In this document: positions 1 to 9,859 of the stretch, one piece after another | Layout of the letters: each line of letters starts with the position of its first letter | How positions within the stretch are numbered: position 1 is the first letter of the stretch | Source of the DNA: Roridomyces roridus | Lineage: Eukaryota; Basidiomycota; Agaricomycetes; Agaricales; Mycenaceae | Assembly: GCA_029378245.1 (NCBI GenBank) | Contig: JARKIF010000154.1 | Coordinates: 1 to 64,000 of the forward strand | Direction: 5' to 3' | DNA: 64,000 nucleotides | Position numbers and translations under genes: made by a program | Notes under the pieces: generated by a model | Told to the model about the DNA's origin: nothing | Databases searched by the model: none | What the model saw: the letters and a program-made list of their open reading frames with translations, nothing else

Positions 1-1085
1 CCTCCTCCGCCTTGGACGACGACTTGACCAGACGGGATAGCGCCAGCTGTGTAGAAAATCATAAGTAGCAAAAGCTGGAGGGATATATGCGTACCCAGGG
101 CGATACATGTAACCAGGAGGAAGAGAATGTTCAACATACTTGTGAAGCACCTGTGCCGCACACAAGAAAGCTGCTACGTGGGAGGAGAAGAAAAAAGAAG
201 GCGTTCGGAATCTGCCTTGGCTTTGAAGCCGGATATTTGATGAGCATGGCCCTGGGGCAGTCCTTCAGAGAAACTCCCGATCAGGGACGCCCGATCAAAT
301 GATATGTTTCCGTCTTCACATGCTTCACATTGCATGCCTGCACTCAGTCACGGCTGTTTCTGTCCAATTACTATCGTCATCCTCGTTGTTACCTCCGAGG
401 GTCAGTACTGTTGTGGACGGTACTTACTTGAGACGTGTATTACATGCCGAATCGGCGATCATCGATGTGTTATTGTTTGCTTCGACACCGCCACATCTCT
501 CTTGACCACCATGAGCCTTGCATGAGCCGTTGATGATGAGCACTTCGCTGCTGGCCCCGCTACGTGGTTAAAACCCTCTGCTGTGCGTTTCATCTGGGAT
601 CTCGAACCGGCTCGCTACTACGATCTTTCACCGCCGGCCGCGGAAGCTCTCTGATTCTGCATCGTGATATGACGAGAATTCAGTGGCTTTCCTTCGATGA
701 TGTTGGGGCGTGCAAGTAGCAGTCTGGAACAGCCGCGGCCATCCTGCTTGTCCTCGCCGCCGCCGCCGCGCCCGGATACTGAACGATCACTATGATGCCA
801 AGGGCGGTCACCGGAGATGTAGGGATAGAATGCGCACGGCGGTCTTGCCCGCCTCAGTACGTACACGTTTGTGTTGCCGGTACGGACTGATTCCATTTCT
901 TTCCCACTGGCAGCTCGCGTTCATGACGAGGCTACCTCCAATCCAATCTGCGGACCATGATCATGAACCACCAGGGCTGACATAGACGACCTCCTTTCCT
1001 TCTCTCAAGGCAAATAGCAAGCAGCGGCACTGGCCGCCTCTGAAAGGAATCTGCATATATTCAGTTTATTATCAAGTCGGAGCCT
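1..1085. other. No supported gene
   Basis: Only short overlapping ORFs without recognisable domains are present on either strand. There is no clear exon chain, RNA gene or repeat. The last 100 bases probably include the promoter and leader of the TmpA-like gene that follows. Confidence 0.5.
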
Positions 1086-2757
1086 ATGGCTGGACCTCGT
1101 AACACAATTTCGATATTTATTGGGCCTTCAGTTGCCCGGTTTTTCCACTTCTCTCGACTGCATGGCACAAGCAGGCGGCCGTACTTTCCTCCAGCTTCCA
1201 CAATTGATATCTCTCAACACGGCTCGCAGATAATCTCGTCCACCCTCGAGCCGACTTCTTTATTCCCATCCACGCTTTCAGGGGATGTCTCGAAAACCTC
1301 TCAGCTTGATCAACGGGGGGAAGAAACTCCAGTTTCACGAGGTGGCTCCATCGTACGCAAACCTTCACTTTACCCGGTCACAGAACCTCATTATCTTCCA
1401 GATATCGCCTTCACCTATTACCGCAAGTTGTTTACGGCCATCTTTGCATCCAATTTGGCCGCATTCGTCGTCATCGTTGTGAAGAAACACGGTCGCCCAC
1501 TCGCTCCTAGCATCGCAAGTGCCACCTCTGCCAATCTCATGGTCGCCCTCCTCTTCCGCCAGGAGAACTTCGTCAATTTGTGCTACGAGATTGCCGTCTC
1601 GTGCCCGCACAAAGCACCTCTCTGGCTGCGCTCCCGCCTCGCAAAGGTGTTCCACTACGGCGGCGCGCACAGCGGTGCCGGTGTCGCCGCCGTCGTGTGG
1701 TATCTCATGTACACAGCCGTCCTGACGCGCGACTTCGTGGCCTTCTCAGGCAAATGGGCGTTGGCCAACCTAATCACCTCATCCATCCTGGTCTCCCTCT
1801 TCGCTTCATCCTAGCTGCCGCGCATCCTGCACTCCGCCAGCGGTACCATGATCACTTCGAAGCAGTGCATCGGTTCTCTGGATGGCTTGCTCTGATCACC
1901 TTTTGGATGCACACCATCTTCGCAGCGAATCAGTACCGCGCGCTCGAACCCATCCCATCGACACTCGGACGATACCTCATCCACACGCCCAATTTCTGGA
2001 TGTTGTGTATTTCAACTAGCTGCTCCATTCTCTCATGGGGCCTCCTCCGACGACATACCGTCTACCCCGAGGTCCTCTCCACCCATGCCATCCGCCTGCA
2101 CTTCAAATATCGCGACATGGCGCCATTCTACGGACTCGAAATCTCCACGCGCCCACTCCTCGAGTGGCACGCATTCGCCACGATTCCCAACGAGCGCGAG
2201 GACGGCAAAGGCACAGGGAGTGCGCCGAAGACGAAAGGATTTTCAGTCGTCTCCAACGCTGGAGACTGGACGCGAGAGTGTATCACCAACCCACCAAAGA
2301 GGGTGTGGGTCCGGGGCGCGCCGATGCACGGGCTGCTCTACACGTCGCTTGTTCAAGAAGATCGTAGTCGTGGCTACAGGGTCGGGCATCGGGCCGTGTC
2401 TGTCGTTATTCCACGCTGACAAGACCCCGAGGAGAATCTTTTGGTCGACATCGAGCCCGTTGATCATATGGGGCGAAAATCGTTGAGGCTGTAAAGAAGG
2501 CGGATTCGGATTCGGAGGCCTGGATCTGGGGTGTGTACTTCTCGGCTGTTTTTCATTTGTGTTCATCTCACGCATTATGTAGATACACGCACGAAAGGCC
2601 GTCCCGACATGCTCGCAATCACGTATAAACTCGTGGTGGAATCCCAAGCAGAGGCGGTGTTCGTGATATCGAACCCTAAACTGAACTCACTCGGGGCGTC
2701 GTTTATGGGATGGAGAGCAGGGGGATTCCTGCGTATGGAGCGATTTTTGATTCTTAG
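1086..2757 (+). pseudogene. TmpA-like membrane flavoprotein oxidoreductase, frameshifted
   Basis: This resembles fungal TmpA and the related membrane region of NRPS-like proteins: several membrane helices followed by a ferredoxin-reductase-type nucleotide-binding domain. The first frame (1086 to about 1800) encodes an N-terminal tail and hydrophobic segments around YYRKLFTAIFASNLAAFVVI. The second frame continues with a conserved block, FEAVHRFSGWLALITFW. Near 2345 a third frame carries the NAD(P)-binding motif VVVATGSGIGP. A 52-nt GT-AG intron (2531-2582) joins WIW to DTRTKGRPDM. The last exon ends GMESRGIPAYGAIFDS and a TAG at 2755-2757. Single-base frame changes are needed near 1800, 2345, 2465 and 2690, but no in-frame stop is needed in between. 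The product should be a membrane redox protein; in Aspergillus TmpA affects conidiation signalling (family knowledge). As read here the gene is broken. Sequencing or assembly indels are the alternative explanation. Confidence 0.75.
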
Positions 2758-3230
2758 GACGATGCACGATACATTGGGAATTCGAGCCACAAGTGAATCT
2801 AAACGATGTGCAGCTTGAGCTCAAGTACAAGGTCCGGTCTCATCTTAATAACCGAGCGGATGGTGGTGAGAGAGAGAGAAGGACAACGTCGTCACGTGCG
2901 ACCTTGTTGATCTCACGATCAGATGTTGCTTTGGTGTTGTCCGACCCTGCTCCCTGCAATGTGAGTATGGAATCGAGGGTCTCATATGATCTGGGCCTGG
3001 AGGACGAGGAGGAGGTGGAAATCGAGATAGAAGTTCAGTTGGGTGCTATGGTGTCCGAGGCCGGAGATGGATGGCCCATGGCCATGGCGGGGGTCACCAT
3101 CCTTTGTGGCGTGAGCGCCGGTATGGAGGAATCGGGGCGGGCGGTAAAACACGGGAGGGGTGAGCACAGAGCAGCTGCGCTGATTAACAATGATACTTAT
3201 GTTCATAGTTTTCAATAGATACTTGGCCGG
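2758..3230. other. Spacer between TmpA-like and UstYa-like genes
   Basis: An ORF at 2793-3218 (+) starts inside the 3' end of the TmpA-like remnant. It is Glu/Asp-rich in the middle and matches no family I know. It is probably chance reading of a GA-rich 3' flank. No other feature is visible. Confidence 0.4.
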
Positions 3231-4196
3231 CTACTGATCATGATGTCCACCCCAATCCATCCCCTCCTCCCCCGTTTCACCGGCTCCAATTATCCCATCA
3301 TTTCCCGGCGGCGCCCTAAAGTCCTCCATCCTCGACACAAACCTCCTGTCCGCATCCTCCGCCCACCTCCTCACGCTCCCGAAATCTCGACACATATGCA
3401 CGACATCATCTTGCTGCTCGACGAGCTGCCTGGGCTCAGACCACTGCCACACAATAGGCGTGATATCGGCAGCGCACATCAATGCCTGCCGGATGGCGCC
3501 GATGCAGTGCCGGAGATGGCTGATCGGCACGTGGGGGTACGTCGTGGCGTCCGAGATCGCCGAAGGATGGCCCCCGATGGTGGGGGTGTGGATGCGTTGG
3601 CGGAGCATATCCTGTGATTGCAATGAATTGCGAGCAAAGAAGGTGAAGGCAGGTCTTACAAGGCAATGCAACTGATGGAAGACATCCAACGCAATGATGT
3701 GGTATCCCGGCTCGCGGTGCAGCGGCCATGTTTGATTGGTCATCTTGAGCGCCTCGGATTTGGGGATCTTCGTCTCGACTGATGAAAGGAAATTAGGATC
3801 ACACAGTGCTCTATGAGCTGCGTGCTCACCAGAATACAACTCCCGCCACGCCGCGTCGACCTCCGCCGTCGGCCGGCGCTCGTAGATGGTTATGTCGTCC
3901 GCCAGGCCTCGGGTAAATTGACAATCTTGGGATGGACGGCGTCCTCAGCAGGCGCTGAAACAGAGCTTATCCTCCATTCACGTAGAAGTAGGTCGAGCTC
4001 ACAGTACAGGTACAGCGTTGATGTGCCGGCGGGTGTCGAATTGCAGAGAAGTTGAAAGGTGAACACCCCGAGCCATGTAAAGCCAGAACGACGCAAGGTT
4101 GAACGCGGCGGACAGAATGCAAAAGACGTAGAGCATGCGCGGGGGATGTTGTCCCCAATACCCTGAAAGGTAGCTGTGCTTGAGAGGCAAAGACAT
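3231..4196 (-). CDS. UstYa-like (DUF3328) oxidase-type protein
   Basis: The UstYa/DUF3328 signature is two HxxHC motifs. Here they are HQLHC (around 3670) and HLRHC (around 3520), followed by MCAADITPIVW and HMCRDFGSVRRWA, both typical of the family. Exon 1 starts at the ATG at 4196 and encodes a single membrane helix (MLYVFCILSAAFNLASFWLY), as expected for these type II membrane proteins. Two in-frame introns fit well: a 51-nt one that joins WRELYS to VETKIPKSEAL, and a 48-nt one after the first HxxHC motif (GTAAGA...CACAG). The segment between exon 1 and the block ADDITIYERRPTAEVDAAW does not stay in one frame near 3910-4000. There is either an unrecognised intron or a one-base frameshift. 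Family members modify ribosomal peptides or other secondary metabolites; the substrate here is unknown. Its neighbour is the TmpA-like remnant. Confidence 0.7.
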
Positions 4197-4238
4197 AGGA
4201 GATGTGGGTGGCAATGAAATGAACGCCTTGAGGGTGAA

Positions 4239-5048
4239 TCAAGAATAATCCTGTCCTGCCCTGTGTTTTCTCCCGAAACCTGAGAGCGTGATTGGGAGCC
4301 GTGATGGAATTGCGGCCGAGGTGCGAGAAATATTTAAGATTTCGTTCGCGACAGCCTGAGGGTAGAATCTTGGAATACTGTCCGGGCGATCCCTAGGCCG
4401 TGGGTGACATCGGGAGATGAACCGTGGGATATTTCTGTCATTCATAGCCGCGCTTTCCAACGCATGCGGCAACGCGGCAAAACGCAGATGGATAACCCTG
4501 GATAGAAGATATTTTAGGCCGTTGTGAACGCAGTGATTCAATGGCCTGTGCATTCTCCCGAGCCCTTGAGAACGGCTTCATGAATATATGTGTTCGGGCT
4601 GTTGTTTCTCACAAAGCCGGGAGAAGATAGAACACATCTTCACGAAGGATCCGGGCCCCACAGCATCGGGAGAAGGCGTCGCGATCCATCCCACGACCTT
4701 TCGGGGGATATTGAACCGTGGGAACATGTAATTTTCAACGCGGGGTCATGACATCCTGGGGACGATTCCACATTGTGATAGAACTGTGGGAATGTAAACT
4801 GACTAAAGTACACAGGACTCCTAGAGTACACGGAATCCCAGGGCTGCCACCGACTTGAATGACACCCATCATCCGAGCAATTGGGAGAGACGGAAGGTGT
4901 GTTCGGGTCGTCTCTCACGAAGTCGGGATAAGATCGCATCGCACATATCTTCAGGAAGGATATCCGGGAACTACTATTACCACAGTGTCGGGAGAACGGG
5001 GCGAGATCGGGAGATATTGAACCGTGGGAATATATGCATCTTTGCCTA
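4239..5048. repeat. Dispersed GGGAGATATTGAACCGTGGGA module, three copies
   Basis: A module with CATCGGGAGA followed by GATATTGAACCGTGGGA recurs near 4405, 4730 and 5018. A fourth, slightly diverged copy lies near 5820, in the upstream region of the small secreted protein gene at 5158-5548. Longer similarity flanks the copies, such as GTGTTCGGG...TCTCACAAAG-type stretches. The three leftmost copies have no intact gene beside them. They may mark lost members of the small secreted protein family. No other gene is supported in this stretch. Confidence 0.5.
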
Positions 5049-5157
5049 ATTCAGAGCACATCGAGCCGCGAGCGGACAGGGTTACTTATTGAGGCATGTA
5101 CATAAGTACTTCCGTCACAATTCAGGTAAATGTAATGCAACAAAAAGAAGCACTGTA

Positions 5158-5548
5158 TCAATTATTCACTTTCTCTTCATTTCTGTCAAGGAATTGCTGT
5201 ATGAGGACCAGTGAATAAACCCGGTGGACGGATGGACATACTCTGCAGCCTCTTCCTTGTCCTCGTTACCAGAGGGGGGAGGAGGGCAGCACGGGGGGCA
5301 CTGTGGGTTACTACCGACGGGGTCTCCGACGCAGGCTGGGCTGGGGTCAGTGGATTGTCTCATTTCTGTACGAAGAGAATGAGAGCAATAGCAGAAGGGC
5401 CACTGAGAGACCAACTGATTTCTCCGCCGTTGACTGTACAAGAATCAGAATTGCTGTAGAATGTGTGCATGCAACATCTGGGTATACCTTGTGTACCAGA
5501 CAACAGAACGAGAACAAGGAGCACGGGGAACATAATTTTCAACGCCAT
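5158..5548 (-). CDS. Small secreted cysteine-containing protein, paralogue A
   Basis: Three exons (5548-5488, 5365-5242, 5182-5158) give a 69-residue protein. The N-terminus MALKIMFPVLLVLVLLSG is a clear signal peptide. The mature part carries the motif QCPPCC and ends in an acidic tail. Both introns have GT-AG ends, and splice positions and phases match those of the paralogue at 6008-6384. This correspondence is the main reason to believe the model. A TATA-like CTTATACGGG lies about 80 nt upstream of the start codon, as in the two paralogues. It may be a small secreted effector-like protein, but no known family is recognised. The first intron could contain a short extra exon; the alternatives I tried run into stops. 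Confidence 0.6.
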
Positions 5549-6007
5549 GATGTTCAGAGTGGGGAAAGCATTTGGAGTAGTGGGGTAAGCTAGGTCGAAG
5601 ATTGAGAGCTATCCCGTATAAGTACTGAAATTCGGTCACCGACCCTTCTACCGAGACCTGGGAATGAGCCACGATGGAATTGGGGGCCGAGACATATGCA
5701 AAGATCTCGCTCGGGCTGGTTCTCGCAAAAGCAAGACAAGATGGCAGATATTATCCGGGAAGATCTGTGGGCTCCCACAGCATCGGGAGAAGGAGGCGAG
5801 ATCCCTTCCACGACCTAAGTTCGGGAGATATTGAATCGTGGGAACATGTAATGCCGGAGGTGCACAAGAGTTGCCAATGTACGGCACATTAAACGAAGCA
5901 AAAATACAATGGCAGAGTTAAAGCAAGTACATCATCGGCACAGTTCCCAGTTTCTTCCCTGCTGACGTTGAAGCCTCAGTCGCACAACGTAGTAAAATAA
6001 ATGATCA
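5549..6007 (-). promoter_or_regulatory. Upstream region of small secreted protein A
   Basis: On the minus strand this region reads towards the gene at 5158-5548. A TATA-like CTTATACGGG occurs near 5615. The fourth copy of the GGGAGATATTGAATCGTGGGA module lies at about 5820. The first part is similar to the region just upstream of paralogue B, so the duplication unit includes the promoter. Confidence 0.45.
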
Positions 6008-6384
6008 TCAATTCATGCCCAGGGCCTCGAGCTCGGCCTTATCTCTGTAAAGCAGTCGTTCATTGATAACATACAATCAGCATCAGTACGAGGGACATAC
6101 TCGTCACTTTGCCCATAGTCCTGTGCAAAACCCATACGACAGCACGGGGGACACTGACCGCTGGGGTCAACACAGGGGTCAATCAATTGTCTCATTTCTG
6201 TCGGAAGACCATGAGAACAAGAGCACAACGGCTACTGAGGACCTGATTGATGTCTTCACCCTTAACTGTACAAAAAATCAGAATCACTGTAGAATCTGTG
6301 CATGGGATGGGTTGACGTACCTTGTGTACAATGGCCAGACATTACAAAGAGAAGAAGCACAGGGAATATGAACTTGAGAGCCAT
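6008..6384 (-). CDS. Small secreted cysteine-containing protein, paralogue B
   Basis: Exons 6384-6321, 6197-6101 and 6044-6008 encode 65 residues. The signal peptide is MALKFIFPVLLLFVMSG. The body has EMRQ...GQCPPCCRMGF and the C-terminus is EDKAELEALGMN. Intron phases (1 and 2) equal those of paralogue A, and all splice sites are GT-AG. The start codon is the ATG at 6384, preceded on the minus strand by CTTATACGGG at about 85 nt. Function is unknown. The protein is presumably exported and contains one cysteine cluster. Confidence 0.62.
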
Positions 6385-6686
6385 GATATTCGGAGTGGTG
6401 AGAGTATACAGGAACAGTGGGGGGTGAGTTGGGCTGCAGATTGAGACCTATCCCGTATAAGTACTGAAATGGGACAGAGCCTGATTGTCCACTGGTTGAG
6501 GCTTCCCATAGTCGGATCCTGTCACCTGTGCCCTTCTCACTTTTCTCACAGCTTCGGGAGACGCATCAATGGGTACAAACACTCGGGCGCAACAGGTGTT
6601 CGGAAAACACAATAAAATTCCGTGAGAATCACCCCAAGTAAGTACATCATCGGAATTCGTGTACAACGTAGTAGACCAAATAATCA

Positions 6687-7066
6687 TCAATCCACGGCCA
6701 GTGCCCCCAGCTCGGTTGTATCTCTGTGGAGCAGTCATTCATCAATGCCATCGAAGCGCATCCAGGATGGACTTACTCGTCCGTTTCTTCGTAGTCCGCG
6801 TTGAAGGTCATGCCGCAGCACGGGGGCACTTGTCGGAGTCGTCTGGGTTCGTTGGGCACGGCGGCTGCGGCTGACTGGAGTTGTCGGATTGACTGATTTC
6901 TGCGAAGGGGACCAACCGGCCAATGTCTCCCCCATTGCCTGTTGAGAAAAAAATCAAAATCAAAAAATCACAATATAGAAGACGCGTGTGCATTGGGAAT
7001 ACCTTTCACACCCCCCAGTGCGAGGAGGACAAGGATAATAGTTGGGAAGACAATCTTCGTAACCAT
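6687..7066 (-). CDS. Small secreted protein, paralogue C, probably frameshifted
   Basis: Exon 1 (7066-7003) encodes a signal peptide, MVTKIVFPTIILVLLALGG. Exon 2 ends at 6777 and exon 3 (6723-6687) encodes EDTTELGALAVD, which matches the end of paralogue B. In exon 2 the conserved CPPCC segment is out of frame by one base: the C-run is one cytosine shorter than in B. As read, translation ends at ...DKCPRAAA. With the missing base it would rejoin a CCGMTFNADYEETDE-type sequence and exon 3. Homopolymer error or true decay are both possible. The TATA-like CTTATAAGGG upstream is conserved. Confidence 0.5.
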
Positions 7067-7760
7067 GATGCTGAGGGCTTTACGAGTGTGGTGGCTGGAG
7101 TGGGGAAGTGGGATGAAAGCTGCCCCCTTATAAGTCCCAGATCTTGGCTGTACACAACTCGACGGCAAGAATGCAGACCCAACAGCTTGAACCTGCTAAT
7201 CGGTCGGCTACTGCTCCCATTCAACGTCGGAATGTCCTTCAAAGTTTTATCTTTTCCCACAGCCTCGGGAGATGCACTCACGGCGTGAGATGAGGATGAA
7301 CATTGACCACGTTTGCCACCAGTGCGGCGTGCCTGCTGTACTTGTGAGCTTATTTCCATTAATGTTGCCTTGGGTATCCGAGGCGACATCGCGTTTGTTT
7401 CCCGTGCCTTCGGGAGAATTCGCCCTGGATGGCGAGCTGCCAACTAAGGCCGGGTGCTTTCTTACCGTGTCCGGCTACATTTGTCGAGTCCAACTGTAAT
7501 CAAGTTTGTTCATCTCCCGGTCTTGTTTTCATTTCAGCCGACCTATCATGGGGGTGGCAGACAAAATGCGTTGACCCAAAATGCGTTGACCCAGAAGGCC
7601 GAAGTGTTCTGGAGTTGTCCCTGGGACCCGGCCACATCGCCTGGCCGATGGGGGATCAAACACCTACTGGCGGGCTGATCAACAGGATGGTGAACGATCC
7701 ATTGGAAAAAGGGCAAAGCAGAGGACCGTACCGACCATAGATGGCACGGAAATCTGCTGT
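7067..7760. other. Upstream flank of paralogue C, no gene seen
   Basis: The region includes the promoter side of paralogue C (CTTATAAGGG near 7125) and a degenerate CTCGGGAGATGCACTCA-type motif also seen upstream of paralogue B. A short tandem AAAATGCGTTGACCC is repeated twice near 7565-7590. Remaining ORFs are short and unrecognised. Confidence 0.4.
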
Positions 7761-7764
7761 GACG

Positions 7765-9060
7765 ACGCCGACCCGAAAAATAGTTATGATGGAAGTGCGG
7801 CAGGTAACATGGAGACAGAGACGGCGGCAAAAAAAAAAGTGGCATTACCATCAAGCGCACTGCGTATTCCGGAGTCAAAGCGGCAGGCTGGCATCGGAGG
7901 CGCAATATGCGAGAGTGCGAGGTCAGCGGGTGTAGGACAAGCCATGACAGTAAGCGGATTGTCAAGGAAGATATCATAGCGGTTCGCAGAGGATCTGCGG
8001 GGACCAGCACGGAACTCGAGTCTCGAGGGCTGAAAAGTCAGAGAGTCAGAGTTCCGGTTGCGTTACTCCCGGATGAGAGCGGAGGCATCGAACTGTGAGG
8101 AGGGGATGCGATCGGGACAGAAAAGACTGGAAGGAAGTTTCAAGAGGTGAATCAGCTTTAGCTTTCCAGGTTTTTTTTTAAAAAAAAAGTACGCCAAAAG
8201 TACGCAAACGATCCCCAAAATTCCGCAGGCCGGAGTCGAACCGGCGGCGCGCGAAATTGAGTGCTCCCAGTTACAATGAGTTTGAGTCACTATTGGTGGG
8301 CTGGGGTCAGACGACTCGAAGCACACGCAAGGATGGTGGAACCACCTGTTTTCGGCATCAAGTTCCGAGTGGCAGATGAAAAATTCATGATCACTGAGAG
8401 CGACCGAAGGCGTTATGATGAAAGTGCGGCGCGTGAACATGGAGACGGTGGCGAAAAAAAAACACTATTATGAGCTGTCCTTGGACTGCGTATTCCGGAG
8501 TCGAACCGGCGGTCGGCGAGGTCGACTATACGATTGGAACCTGAGCGCTGTTTTTCGGCTTGAGATTCCTCGTGGGATGGAGGTGCGGCAGACAGTGCGG
8601 TGCTGATAAAATCAGTGGCGATTCAAAAAGGTATGTCACGGTTGCGACATTGCGTATTCCGGAGTCGAACCGGCAGCGGTATACGACAGATGCGCGGGCA
8701 GGGCGTGTAAGCCAAGCCATGAGAGTCGGTGTACCGACAGAAAAGTACATAGTGTAGGCGTCTTTCTAAGAACCTGCCAGGACAGACGGTACCAGTGCCC
8801 GGAACTCGACGCAGAGTCTGAGAAGCTGAAGGGTCCTGGGACTCTGGGAGCGGAACTCAGAAGTGCGAAGATCTCGATTGAGGAAGGAAGAGCGATTGGT
8901 ATTGGGAAAAAAAAAACTAGAGCGGAAGAGGCAGATCATAGTGGTAGATGACGTTGATAAAAAGCGGCAGTCAATGTTGTCGAAAAAAGTCCCACGCTGA
9001 ATGGGCAGCATTGCGTGTTCCAGAGTCGAACCGGCAAGCTGGTGCTTGGACGACAGACGA
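7765..9060 (-). repeat. Five-copy Pol III-like repeat with GGTTCGACTCC B box
   Basis: Read on the minus strand, five units contain GCCGGTTCGACTCCGGAA or a close variant. They lie near 7875 (box diverged), 8232, 8498, 8660 and 9020. The motif matches a tRNA T-arm: a CCGG stem, the TTCGACT loop and a CCGG stem, and therefore a Pol III B box. Each copy is followed, within roughly 25-50 nt, by a T-run of five or more, the usual Pol III terminator. Sequence downstream of the box is shared between units, including AATACGCA and the CGCACTTTCATCAT region. I could not find a paired acceptor stem or a good A box, so these look more like SINE fragments than tRNA genes. All copies have one orientation. 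Confidence 0.5.
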
Positions 9061-9199
9061 CAGACACGCGGTGAGCATTCGGCTGAGTGGTGGAGAGGCG
9101 GACATATGATATAGCATAGGTGTTCTTTTGAGAGCCGGGAAAGTGCCAGTGACCAGAACTCGAGGGCAGAGAAGCAGCAAGCTAGCCAGGGAGCTTGTA

Positions 9200-9859
9200 A
9201 CGCGCGGTCACGTGTCGTTTCCCTTTTGGATTTTCCCAGTGAAAGGTTGAACGCTGAGAGCAGAGCTCAGAGATGCGAAGATCTTGGGAGGAAGAGCGAC
9301 GGTACTGAGAAGACTGCGCAGATGATGGTGGCAGACGACAAGAAGCGGCGATCAATCTGTCCCTGCTTGCCTCTTCCCACGCCCCGCTTCTTTCTTCTGT
9401 CCACCACCACCAAGCTCCGTACATCTCTCTCTCGGCGTGTTTTCCCTCCGTCACCGTGTGTGCCAAGCGTGTGCTCATCATCATCTGACTGCGAACGCGC
9501 GGTTGCTGCTCCGTCTCAATTAATTCCGACCTCCGTCCGGCGAGTGCTTCCATCTTCTCTGAATGGACACATAACGAGACCTGTGCTCACTTATGCTTGA
9601 CAACTCATTCATTCCTTTTGACAGTGGCAATATTGGTGCTAATTCTGTGCGGGAGAACTTGTCGTACCGTTCCCGAAGGCCGCGCTCTTGGATGGGTAAT
9701 TGGGCGGGCAGGAGGGAAGGCTTTATCCCTCTCTAAATAGACCGGTCTTGTGGCTGGCTGCGAGCTGACTGAAATGCAGACTTTTGTGAAGATCCGGAGA
9801 GACGCGGCCTATGGTGACATGGCTGATTAGAATCGTACGTGAGCGCACGCGATCCGGCT
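9200..9859. other. F-box gene upstream region, nothing else recognised
   Basis: Pyrimidine-rich stretches at 9360-9440 and a few short ORFs occur, with no family match. TATA-like TCTAAATAGA lies near 9732 and could serve the F-box gene. Confidence 0.35.
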
